NCBI GenBank assembly: GCA_014874425.1
Contig: JACWAG010000277.1
Location: 1-6,283 of the forward strand
Origin: Syntrophaceae bacterium
GTDB taxonomy: Bacteria > Desulfobacterota > Desulfomonilia > Desulfomonilales > Desulfomonilaceae
Reading direction: 5' to 3'
DNA: 6,283 nucleotides
Notes under the pieces: model-generated
The model's input: the letters and a program-made list of their open reading frames with translations, nothing else
Database searches by the model: none
Told to the model about the DNA's origin: nothing
Part shown: positions 1 through 6,283 of the stretch, piece after piece
Numbering within the stretch: position 1 is the first letter of the stretch
Layout: each line of letters begins with the position of its first letter
Translations under genes and position numbers: made by a program

Positions 1-2472
1 GGGCAGGATGAGGCGCCAATCGTCATTACTCAATTCAGCAAGGACCCCGCCGTTAAGTTGTTCTTCCATTATGAGGCGATGTGGATCCCTGACATAAATC
101 GCGCCACCCGACGCTAGAGAGAAAAGGTTGGATCCCGGATAAGGCCTCTCAAGGAACGTGACGTTTCCATCTTCGTTCATTGTTAAACCGTTCAATATGA
201 CAAACCCGCCGCCTTTCAAAGGGTTCCCGGCCATGAAACTCTCGGCAAGGAAGTCAAGGGCGGTTCCGTTGATTACAACTCTAGGATGTCCTGCGGCATT
301 TATAAGAGGTCGCCCCGCCGCGTTGCCCAACACGTATACGGACCCACCTTTAGCCCCATACATGAAACACTGCCCAACGTCACCATGAATAACCAGTAGT
401 CCGTCTTTCATGATTTGAGCTATCTGGTCTTGGGCGTTGCCGTGTATGTGCATTTCCATGCCATCTATACCGCTTGCGGTATAATCGCCTGAGGAACCGA
501 AAAGATCGATTCTGACGCCTGAAGTCAAGGGGCCAAATCCGCAACCTTCAAAGCGCTGACCTCTAAGGTCGAAAACTATGAATTTTCTCCAGCCCAGCTT
601 ATATGCGTCGGCCAACATTACTGCGTCACATTTGTCGCCTTCCGGGTCAAAGTCTTTCCCGTCGATAACCAGGGTCCTCTCTACAGCGATAGGAGGACGA
701 AGCGAAGATCTGCTAGACGCGTCAATGAGGCTGTAGTGGCCTATCTTAATGGTCTCGGTGATCTTCGGCAGCGACCTGAAAATTTCGTTCAGACCATCAA
801 TTACGATTTGAACAATAGCAGATCGTTTTTTGGCGCCTAAATGAACTCGTCTGTCCAGCAACAGAGTCAAAGATTCAATTCCGGTGGTGATGTTATCTTT
901 GTTTTTGATTATCCTTTTTGTCAATTCCGATATGAACCAACGCGTTGTGTTGTAATCCCATGTCGAAGCTTCCTGTGCGAATAATTTGAAAATGGAGTTG
1001 GGGTCTTTCTGAGCAAGTGTCTGTTGTATCTCCACCGAAAGATCCTCAAAGTTCTGAGGTTTAATTATTGATTGAGCGACATCCATCGGTTGACGCTTTT
1101 CGGCAGCTACCTCTCGTCCGAATTTATCGTAACACAGGAGTTCGTATTTCCCCTTGCTCGTCTCACAAACATCGAACATAAACGCGCCGCCATCGGATGA
1201 AGAGCCGCCCCTTGCATTCCAGTACTTGTCAGCAATCGGACTGAACCGGGGATCTTCAGATGAGATAGACCGGAGCGTCGCATCTATTGCCTGTTTTTCG
1301 GAACATATTAATCCAATCTGAGCTTCACCATCATATATGGAAAAAACCTGTGGTCTAAGCATGGCAGTATCTGTAATACCTATCAACTGGAAGGTATTCT
1401 TGTCAGGAATATTACGAGCTATAATAAAGAACCAGGGGCCATCCGGAGAAGCTTGAATATGTGTGGATTGTACGGCTTCATACAGGGTTTGTTTTTCGGG
1501 AGATAAGAGGTCGAAATCCAATTCACCAGTCGGCGCAAGAGCTTCAATTATGACTTCCAGTGGATAGCCATATACACGATTCCATAAATCGAAAAGCATC
1601 ACGCTAACTTCGGTATCAGTCATGAATTGAGGCACATAGCCCCTTTGCTTGAGGTAATCACAGGTTGCGTGGTAATTAGCGAAATCTCCGTTGTGTACAA
1701 GCGCTTCATTAAGGCCAGTAAACGGATGGGCGCCTCCGGGATGCCAGACTCGACCTCTGGTGGGATAACGCTGATGAGCTATCCACACGTGGGCTGGGAA
1801 ATCATCCAGCTTGTAGTATCGCACAACATTCTCGGCATATCCCACTATCTTGAGGATCATGACGTTTCGGCCGTGGGAGAGCACAAATGCCTGCTTTTCC
1901 CCCAAAGAGCTGTAGAACTGCTTGTTCAACCTAACCGAGTTTCGGCTTACAAATTCGTCTTCAATCATTCGTTCGGATAAGCCTTGGAGGCCGTTTTGGT
2001 CGGCGAATCGCTTCGCTACCGCAGGTTTGACCCTCACAAAGGCACGCCAGACATCCGGTGGTTTGACTTCCAAACCATCGAGATCCCGGAAGTCAGACAA
2101 ATGATCTAACACTTCTTCTTTGGCTACATCGAAGAAAGGCGTTATGAATGCGTCTTTAAGTGTGCCAAGGCACTGAGGTTCTAGTAGAGCTATATGAAGC
2201 ATATAGTGAGAATCCAGAACCTCGCGACTCACGCCAAGCTTTTCAGGATTCATTCCGACTGCTGCGATTCCACCGCCCTTGCCGTTACCTCTGTTGTGCA
2301 TTCTGTAAGAAGGCTCAAAAATGTGACGTCCTGCCAGAGGAATATTCGAAGCGAAACCTGTTACCCCGCAGCCTCCCTCATCCTCTCCTTTATTAACCTT
2401 TGTAAAATCCGACATACCCATTTCACGAATTCGGGACGCCAGTATCTTGCTAGCATATTCAGAAGTACGCAT
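1..2472 (-). CDS. Class II glutamine amidotransferase fused to GXGXG domain (GltB1+GltB3-type glutamate synthase subunit), C-terminus cut by window
   Basis: The frame is open for 824 codons from ATG 2472 to the window edge, with no stop, so the C-terminus is missing. Residues 35 to about 445 are an Ntn-type glutaminase domain. Cys35 in GGCGVTGF is the likely catalytic nucleophile, exposed by removal of a 34-residue propeptide as in classical GltB. Other glutaminase motifs are NRG at 60-62, HQRYPTR at 233-239, HNGD at 260-263, TDTEV at 285-289 and ITDTAMLRP at 366-374. Residues about 460-590 form a linker I cannot assign. Residues about 605-824 resemble the GXGXG beta-helix, with GQRFEG at 638-643 and glycine-spaced HIHGNAQD and VIHGDVGQ repeats. 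The expected role is to release ammonia from glutamine and pass it to the FMN subunit encoded just upstream. Classical GltB has its FMN domain between these two domains; here it is a separate protein. The start is supported by TGAGG 7 nt upstream. Family assignment is firm; the exact product of the complex is inferred. Confidence 0.9.
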   Translation of the reverse strand, partial: MRTSEYASKILASRIREMGMSDFTKVNKGEDEGGCGVTGFASNIPLAGRHIFEPSYRMHNRGNGKGGGIAAVGMNPEKLGVSREVLDSHYMLHIALLEPQCLGTLKDAFITPFFDVAKEEVLDHLSDFRDLDGLEVKPPDVWRAFVRVKPAVAKRFADQNGLQGLSERMIEDEFVSRNSVRLNKQFYSSLGEKQAFVLSHGRNVMILKIVGYAENVVRYYKLDDFPAHVWIAHQRYPTRGRVWHPGGAHPFTGLNEALVHNGDFANYHATCDYLKQRGYVPQFMTDTEVSVMLFDLWNRVYGYPLEVIIEALAPTGELDFDLLSPEKQTLYEAVQSTHIQASPDGPWFFIIARNIPDKNTFQLIGITDTAMLRPQVFSIYDGEAQIGLICSEKQAIDATLRSISSEDPRFSPIADKYWNARGGSSSDGGAFMFDVCETSKGKYELLCYDKFGREVAAEKRQPMDVAQSIIKPQNFEDLSVEIQQTLAQKDPNSIFKLFAQEASTWDYNTTRWFISELTKRIIKNKDNITTGIESLTLLLDRRVHLGAKKRSAIVQIVIDGLNEIFRSLPKITETIKIGHYSLIDASSRSSLRPPIAVERTLVIDGKDFDPEGDKCDAVMLADAYKLGWRKFIVFDLRGQRFEGCGFGPLTSGVRIDLFGSSGDYTASGIDGMEMHIHGNAQDQIAQIMKDGLLVIHGDVGQCFMYGAKGGSVYVLGNAAGRPLINAAGHPRVVINGTALDFLAESFMAGNPLKGGGFVILNGLTMNEDGNVTFLERPYPGSNLFSLASGGAIYVRDPHRLIMEEQLNGGVLAELSNDDWRLILP

Positions 2473-2479
2473 GTTCTAA

Positions 2480-2484
2480 CCTCA
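2480..2484 (-). promoter_or_regulatory. Shine-Dalgarno overlapping upstream stop codon
   Basis: TGAGG lies 7 nt before ATG 2472. Its first three bases are the TGA stop of the FMN-subunit gene. This favours the ATG at 2472 over the internal Met18 and Met20 codons, and suggests translational coupling of the two subunits. Confidence 0.6.
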
Positions 2485-4017
2485 AATCAGACTCGATCGG
2501 ATGTCATCATCCGGAACGGAACTATTGTAATCCAGGTGAGCTAGGACCTCAGTTTTTCCTACCAGTTCACGGATGCTGCGGAGACCAAGTCTGAAAAGGA
2601 TCTCTCTTAACTGGTCCCTCCAACAACTGAGCATGTTGATGATTCTCTGTGTGCCCCACTGAAGTTCCATCAATCCAACCAATTCAAGATCAGTTGTCGC
2701 TATGCCCCTGGCGCAGCCTCTCCCGCTCTCGCAATTATGGCACCTTACGCATTCCAAAGCCACCAGTTCAGGGGTGCCAGTTACCACGCCGTCAGCCCCC
2801 AGCGCTATTGCCTTGGCTATGTCAAAAGCAGTGCGAATACCGCCGGACGCTATTAATGTTATTGAATCCCTTACCCCTTCATTCACAAGGAAGTTGTGAA
2901 CTTTAGGGATTGCGTATTCTATAGGCATGGCAATATTTTTCTTGGCCACATCCGGCGCTGCTCCAGTGCCGCCGTAAGAGCCATCAAGATGCACAATGTG
3001 AGCGCCAGCATAGTATGAGCCAACCGCCACCATATCCACATCCGAAGGGGTGGACACCTTTACCGATACCAATCCCTTAGGGTTGATGGACTTGATCCAA
3101 TCGATGTGTTTCTTGTGATCTTCAACAGAATACACGGAATGGAACGGGAAAGGGCTGAAAAGGGACGATCCCGGTACGGTCTCCCGTATCCGAGCAACCG
3201 CTTCAGTCACTTTGGGGCCAAGCAAGTGACCTCCAAGACCAGGCTTTGCTCCTTGGGCGTATTTGAATTCAACAATCTTTACGCGCTGGATGGTTTCTTC
3301 CCTGACCCCGAAAAGACCTGTCGCAACCTGGGTTATGATGTGGTCATCAAACGGATAGAGCGCTTCAGGGTATCCTCCCTCACCCGTGCATGTGAACGAA
3401 CCCCAAGCGGCAAATGCCCTGATTCTGCTCAACATCGTTATTTGGCTAATTGAGCCGAACGACATTCCACCACCGTAAATAGGGATAGGTATTACTATAT
3501 CAAAACGCCCATCGCTTTTCTTGTTCAGTGGAACTGACGTGTCTATCCGGGATCGATCCATATCGGGGATTGGGGGGGAATCTGGAAATCTAAGACGAAG
3601 TTTGTCGAAACCACCATCAGATCCACCAATACGATATTCGAGGTCATTGGATGGAAGTTTACCGGTTTCGGCCATATGCCAGGCGCTCATGAGCAGGTCC
3701 GGGGTCCAGCGAAAATCCCCTAGAGCTTTGGAACTGGGATTTAACCCGACTCGTATAGCGTTTACAGGACAGTTCTTGACACATCGGTTAGGTTTCGCTG
3801 CGCATTCACGACCAAGACAAAGATGATCCAGGGGTGGCGCTAATCTATTCCCCTTGGCCTGAAATACACCTTGAGGGCATACGGCCACACACTTCAAACA
3901 GTCCGTGCAGGCGTCTAGAACTCTGACTGTATATTTACCCAACGCGCGACCAAACCGCGAGGGGGTATGCTCGACTTTCGGTTCCGGCACCTCATTCCAG
4001 ATATTCCTATAATGCAT
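2482..4017 (-). CDS. Ferredoxin-fused FMN/Fe-S glutamate synthase domain protein (archaeal-type GltB2, probable catalytic subunit)
   Basis: This 511-residue protein has an N-terminal ferredoxin module followed by a glutamate synthase FMN domain. Cluster 1 ligands are C37, C40, C43 and C47. Cluster 2 candidates are C67, C72, C79 and C83, with unusually wide spacing. The synthase barrel (about 170-440) keeps the family landmarks: GGGMSFGS at 182-189, TGEGG at 211-215, KYAQGAKPGLGG at 252-263, SPFPFHSVYSVED at 288-300, SVKV at 318-321, GGTGAAP at 349-355 and ASGGIRT at 390-396. A C-terminal cysteine group (C423, C426, C429, C435) precedes GIATTD and matches the internal Fe-S cluster site. In this family FMN reduces 2-iminoglutarate, made from 2-oxoglutarate and channelled ammonia, to glutamate. 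The glutaminase partner is encoded 9 nt downstream. The length fits stand-alone archaeal GltB2 proteins, which lack the glutaminase and GXGXG domains. It is presumably cytoplasmic, as I see no signal peptide or membrane segment. N-methylglutamate synthase MgsC/GlxD is an alternative relative, so substrate identity is open. Confidence 0.9.
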   Translation of the reverse strand: MHYRNIWNEVPEPKVEHTPSRFGRALGKYTVRVLDACTDCLKCVAVCPQGVFQAKGNRLAPPLDHLCLGRECAAKPNRCVKNCPVNAIRVGLNPSSKALGDFRWTPDLLMSAWHMAETGKLPSNDLEYRIGGSDGGFDKLRLRFPDSPPIPDMDRSRIDTSVPLNKKSDGRFDIVIPIPIYGGGMSFGSISQITMLSRIRAFAAWGSFTCTGEGGYPEALYPFDDHIITQVATGLFGVREETIQRVKIVEFKYAQGAKPGLGGHLLGPKVTEAVARIRETVPGSSLFSPFPFHSVYSVEDHKKHIDWIKSINPKGLVSVKVSTPSDVDMVAVGSYYAGAHIVHLDGSYGGTGAAPDVAKKNIAMPIEYAIPKVHNFLVNEGVRDSITLIASGGIRTAFDIAKAIALGADGVVTGTPELVALECVRCHNCESGRGCARGIATTDLELVGLMELQWGTQRIINMLSCWRDQLREILFRLGLRSIRELVGKTEVLAHLDYNSSVPDDDIRSSLI

Positions 4018-4027
4018 TTACCTAAAA

Positions 4028-4033
4028 CCTCTT
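4028..4033 (-). promoter_or_regulatory. Shine-Dalgarno for the GltB2-type gene, overlapping upstream stop
   Basis: AAGAGG lies 10 nt before ATG 4017 and overlaps the TAA stop (4034-4032) of the preceding paralog. The two genes are only 14 nt apart, which fits co-translation of the tandem pair. Confidence 0.5.
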
Positions 4034-5420
4034 AAGAATTCCGCTCGGAAAATAATTGCGCAAACGTGTCATTTTCAAGATCCTCCCGAAACATGACCCG
4101 GCCTCTCTCCCCGCGAAGACGTCTAGCTTCTCGGATCCCCATGGCTCCCATCATTTCCAGCAATTGGTTGTGCCATGCCCCGATCAAGTTTACTATCCGT
4201 TGGGCGCCCCAATTAGGGTTGATTTGGGAGATAGAAACCGGACAAGACAGGCCATCTCTGCAGTTTCTACATACTCTACATTCAAGGGCAATCAGAAGGG
4301 GAATGTCTACTCCGACGAGGTTTGCCCCGCAGAGAATGGACTTGACCACGTGTTCAGCCATGGCTATGCCGCCCGAAGCTATGAAAGTCACCTGGTCTCT
4401 CAATCCCTCCCTAAGGAGGCCTGAATTAATCTCTTTGATAACGTCCTTAATGTGTAATCCCTCGTTCACACCGGGCTCGTGTCCCTTTTCATCGGCGACG
4501 TAGTGGATAACGTCAGCCTGCAGTCTGTTATATTCCAACATTCGCCGTATGGTGTCGGGAGATGACAGGGCTTGCATTCTTACTGAAACCAAAAGGTCCG
4601 GTAATTGTTCTTTTAGAAAAATAAGGGCTTCCGTTGTTTCACGTCCATCTGGCAATTCGACCATTCTAAAACTCGCCAGGTCGGCCTTGTTTAACGTATC
4701 GGCAGCAACAAGTGGCACAATATGAGTCGCAAGATCTCGATACCTACCGACTTCCTCATAAGGCATGAACACCAAAGTTTCAAGTCGGGCGGCCGCTGAA
4801 ACGACTGCTGACCAGACTCTGGGTGAAAGATCGCCGAACGGAAAGACATCGAATACAATAGGTAAGGGGAGCCTGATTGAAAGAGGAGCCTGTGAAAGAA
4901 GTTTCCCTTCATTGTCGAATTCGAGTTTGTCCAAACGTCGGCCCAAATCGACAACGGTAGATATATATTCTCTCCCGTGAATTCCGTCACGAGTAGGCCT
5001 GACGATTTCACTCATGTCCGTCCACATGGAATCAAAGCCGTCTCCGGAAAACTTTCCGCCATACCCAGCTCCGGAAACAGGGATTTTGCCGGTGGCAGCC
5101 TGTTCCCATGTGATCGAGATGATCTCTGGACCATATAACTCATCACCCAGGGATTCCCACTCAGGGTTTATGGTTTTGTGAATGAGTCGTTTCGGGCAAC
5201 CCTGGACGCACCGGAAGCAACTCTTGCAAAATTCATCAATGGTGTCGCCCATGATAGAGGTCGAAAAGGAGCGATTCTTGTAAACTCCATAAACGCACTC
5301 CGTCTTCACGCACTTTGCGCACTTCAGGCAACCCTCTCCCCAGTCAACTATTCCGGATCGTCCTATGACGGGGAATCTGTTGGCAATAGGCTGAACTTCT
5401 ATATGATACTTTTTCGGCAT
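4032..5420 (-). CDS. Degenerate glutamate synthase FMN-domain paralog with two ferredoxin clusters (Fe-S subunit, probable pseudoenzyme)
   Basis: From ATG 5420 the protein has 462 residues. Ferredoxin cysteines are C31, C34, C37, C42 and C65, C68, C71, C75, the last followed by Pro. The body aligns by eye with the 511-residue neighbour: ATGKIP at 109-114 against ETGKLP, LPLPI against IPIPI, LVSV at 277-280, FIASGGIA at 347-354, ALECRVCRNC at 378-387 (plus C393), and NWGAQRIVNL at 403-412 against QWGTQRIINM. The catalytic loops are missing or changed. GGGMSFG reads FDVFPFG, TGEGG reads MPYEE, the QGAKPG loop falls in a deletion of roughly 45-50 residues, and GGTG reads HEPG. FMN binding and iminoglutarate reduction are therefore unlikely, while all Fe-S ligands are kept. 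I infer an electron-transfer or structural partner of the neighbouring GltB2-type protein. A TTG at 5462 would add 14 residues, but its AGGAG abuts the start codon with no spacer. ATG 5420 has GGGTGGG 7 nt upstream. Confidence 0.85.
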   Translation of the reverse strand: MPKKYHIEVQPIANRFPVIGRSGIVDWGEGCLKCAKCVKTECVYGVYKNRSFSTSIMGDTIDEFCKSCFRCVQGCPKRLIHKTINPEWESLGDELYGPEIISITWEQAATGKIPVSGAGYGGKFSGDGFDSMWTDMSEIVRPTRDGIHGREYISTVVDLGRRLDKLEFDNEGKLLSQAPLSIRLPLPIVFDVFPFGDLSPRVWSAVVSAAARLETLVFMPYEEVGRYRDLATHIVPLVAADTLNKADLASFRMVELPDGRETTEALIFLKEQLPDLLVSVRMQALSSPDTIRRMLEYNRLQADVIHYVADEKGHEPGVNEGLHIKDVIKEINSGLLREGLRDQVTFIASGGIAMAEHVVKSILCGANLVGVDIPLLIALECRVCRNCRDGLSCPVSISQINPNWGAQRIVNLIGAWHNQLLEMMGAMGIREARRLRGERGRVMFREDLENDTFAQLFSERNS

Positions 5421-5497
5421 TTCTGAACCCACCCGATATTGAACTATCTCTGGAAACAGCAACTCCTGAAGCGGTTTAACCGTAACCTTTTTCCTAA
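5421..5497 (-). other. Intergenic gap between metF and the degenerate paralog
   Basis: This 77-nt gap is the longest non-coding stretch in the window. It contains GGGTGGG (5434-5428), a purine-rich ribosome-binding candidate for ATG 5420, and AGGAG (5467-5463) directly abutting the alternative TTG at 5462. An 11-nt near-palindrome, CGGTTTAACCG on the plus strand (5472-5482), is too short and has no T-run, so it is not a credible terminator. I see no convincing promoter, and read-through from metF is the simplest view. Confidence 0.5.
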
Positions 5498-6283
5498 CTA
5501 CGCCACTACGGTTGGTCTGTTACCTATCCCCGCGGCTTGAAGTATTTCCGGGACCATATGTTCCCATTCAATCGCCATGAGATGAATACCTGAGACGCCG
5601 GGAATTTCTTTGACTCTCTGTATGGTTTCTACAGCTATCTTTATGCCTTCTTCCGCCTGCTTTTCCTTAGGCGTGTTCGCCATTCTGCTAATCAACTCTT
5701 CGGGAATATCCATACCAGCGACCTTTGTGGCCATATACCTAGCCATGCCAACGGTCTTCAGCGGTGTGACACCCGCCAGAATGTAAGTTTTCTCAGTCAA
5801 TCCCATGTCCCTAGCCTGAGTCATAAATGTCTCAAACCTGGCAAGGTTGTAAATACACTGCGTCTGGATAAAGTCAGCTCCGGCGCGGATCTTTTTGCCC
5901 AATCTGATTACTCTCCAATCGAGAGGTTCCGCAAATGGGTTCTCAGCAGCCCCAACAAACAATTGAGGAGGTCCCTGAATTGCTTCTCCTCCGATAATGA
6001 TCCCGGATTCTCTCATATCATGAGCTGTTTTGAGGAGTTGAACCGAATCAAGATCAAACACTCCGGCAGCCTCTTTCTGGTTCCCGAAACTCTGATGATC
6101 CCCGGTTAAACAGAGAACGTTTCTAACTCCAAGCGCATATGCTCCAAATAGATCACTTTGAAGAGCGATTCGGTTTCGGTCTCTCGTAACCATCTGGAGG
6201 ATCGGCTCATGTCCGAGCTGTTTGAGTATTGAACAGGCCGCCACCGAGGACATTCGCACAATAGCCGTCTGATTGTATGTCAC
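5498..6283 (-). CDS. metF: Methylenetetrahydrofolate reductase, N-terminus cut by window
   Basis: The last 261 codons are present, ending at TAG 5498-5500. The GTG at 6283 is almost certainly an internal valine, because the family has a further N-terminal strand carrying the catalytic glutamate. The enzyme reduces 5,10-methylene-THF to 5-methyl-THF on a flavin TIM barrel. Family landmarks, numbered from the window edge, are RMSSVAAC at 10-17, RDRNRIALQSDL at 34-45, LCLTGDHQ at 57-64 (D62 matches the flavin-tuning Asp120 of E. coli MetF), ADFIQTQ at 136-142, ILAGVTPL at 168-175 and GIHLMAIEW at 232-240. About 25-40 N-terminal residues are probably missing. In anaerobes this enzyme serves the methyl branch of the Wood-Ljungdahl pathway, often with MetV and Hdr-type redox partners; in others it supplies methionine synthesis. 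The downstream Fe-S proteins make a redox or C1-pathway link possible, but none is shown by the sequence itself. Confidence 0.93.
   Translation of the reverse strand: MTYNQTAIVRMSSVAACSILKQLGHEPILQMVTRDRNRIALQSDLFGAYALGVRNVLCLTGDHQSFGNQKEAAGVFDLDSVQLLKTAHDMRESGIIIGGEAIQGPPQLFVGAAENPFAEPLDWRVIRLGKKIRAGADFIQTQCIYNLARFETFMTQARDMGLTEKTYILAGVTPLKTVGMARYMATKVAGMDIPEELISRMANTPKEKQAEEGIKIAVETIQRVKEIPGVSGIHLMAIEWEHMVPEILQAAGIGNRPTVVA

Noticed and set aside
1..660. GXGXG repeat as a formylmethanofuran dehydrogenase subunit C (FwdC)
   Set aside because: FwdC shares this helix, but here it is fused to a glutaminase domain beside a GltB2-type gene, so the glutamate synthase GXGXG domain is the better reading.
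1627..1980. 117-codon plus-strand ORF
   Set aside because: It lies antisense to the glutaminase domain, over the conserved HQRYPTR and HNGD motifs. Its protein has no recognisable features.
3106..3453. 115-codon plus-strand ORF
   Set aside because: It is antisense to the best conserved part of the FMN domain (QGAKPG and SPFPFHS motifs), so it is best explained as a shadow.
4056..4503. Overlapping plus-strand ORFs of 122 and 145 codons
   Set aside because: Both are antisense shadows of the C-terminal Fe-S region of the degenerate paralog. They overlap each other in different frames and resemble no family.
4691..5011. 106-codon minus-strand ORF in another frame inside the degenerate paralog
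   Set aside because: It could hint at a frameshift, but the main frame runs through without interruption and aligns with its neighbour on both sides of this segment.
5435..5462. Possible promoter TTGCTG with a 17-nt spacer to ATATCG on the minus strand
   Set aside because: The -10 match is poor and the -35 overlaps the alternative start. There is no independent support.
5472..5482. Near-palindrome CGGTTTAACCG as a terminator or operator
   Set aside because: It is only 11 nt, would leave a one-base loop and has no T-run. Chance is sufficient to explain it.

Overview
The window holds four genes, all on the minus strand and reading from right to left. They look like one operon that continues past both edges. 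In transcription order they are: (1) the C-terminal 261 codons of a methylenetetrahydrofolate reductase (metF, 6283 to 5498); (2) an iron-sulfur protein related to the glutamate synthase FMN domain but with a degenerate active site (5420 to 4032); (3) a ferredoxin-fused, apparently intact FMN/Fe-S glutamate synthase domain protein (archaeal-type GltB2, 4017 to 2482); (4) a class II glutamine amidotransferase fused to a GXGXG domain (GltB1+GltB3 type, 2472 down to position 1, with its C-terminus outside the window). I checked gene 4 codon by codon: it is open for 824 codons and still open at the window edge.

The arrangement is tight. Genes 2 and 3 are 14 nt apart and genes 3 and 4 are 9 nt apart. 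In both junctions a Shine-Dalgarno-like sequence overlaps the stop codon of the preceding gene. The metF to gene 2 gap is 77 nt, with no convincing promoter or terminator. There are no RNA genes, mobile elements or CRISPR arrays, and no gene-free stretch over 300 nt. Every substantial plus-strand ORF is an antisense shadow.

Together genes 3 and 4 supply the domains of a split glutamate synthase: glutaminase, FMN/Fe-S synthase and GXGXG helix. Gene 2 appears to be a tandem duplicate of gene 3 that kept its cysteine clusters but lost the catalytic loops. No GltD-type NADPH/FAD subunit lies in the window, so ferredoxin or another Fe-S donor is a reasonable guess for the electron source. The metF linkage suggests a C1-pathway setting. 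The true product could be glutamate or another amino acid, for example N-methylglutamate, whose synthase MgsABC uses the same three domains.

The organism is probably an anaerobic bacterium with a tetrahydrofolate-linked C1 (Wood-Ljungdahl type) pathway. The MetF sequence style and the ferredoxin-rich split GltB resemble Desulfobacterota (sulfate-reducing or syntrophic deltaproteobacteria). That assignment comes from remembered family features, not from a search.
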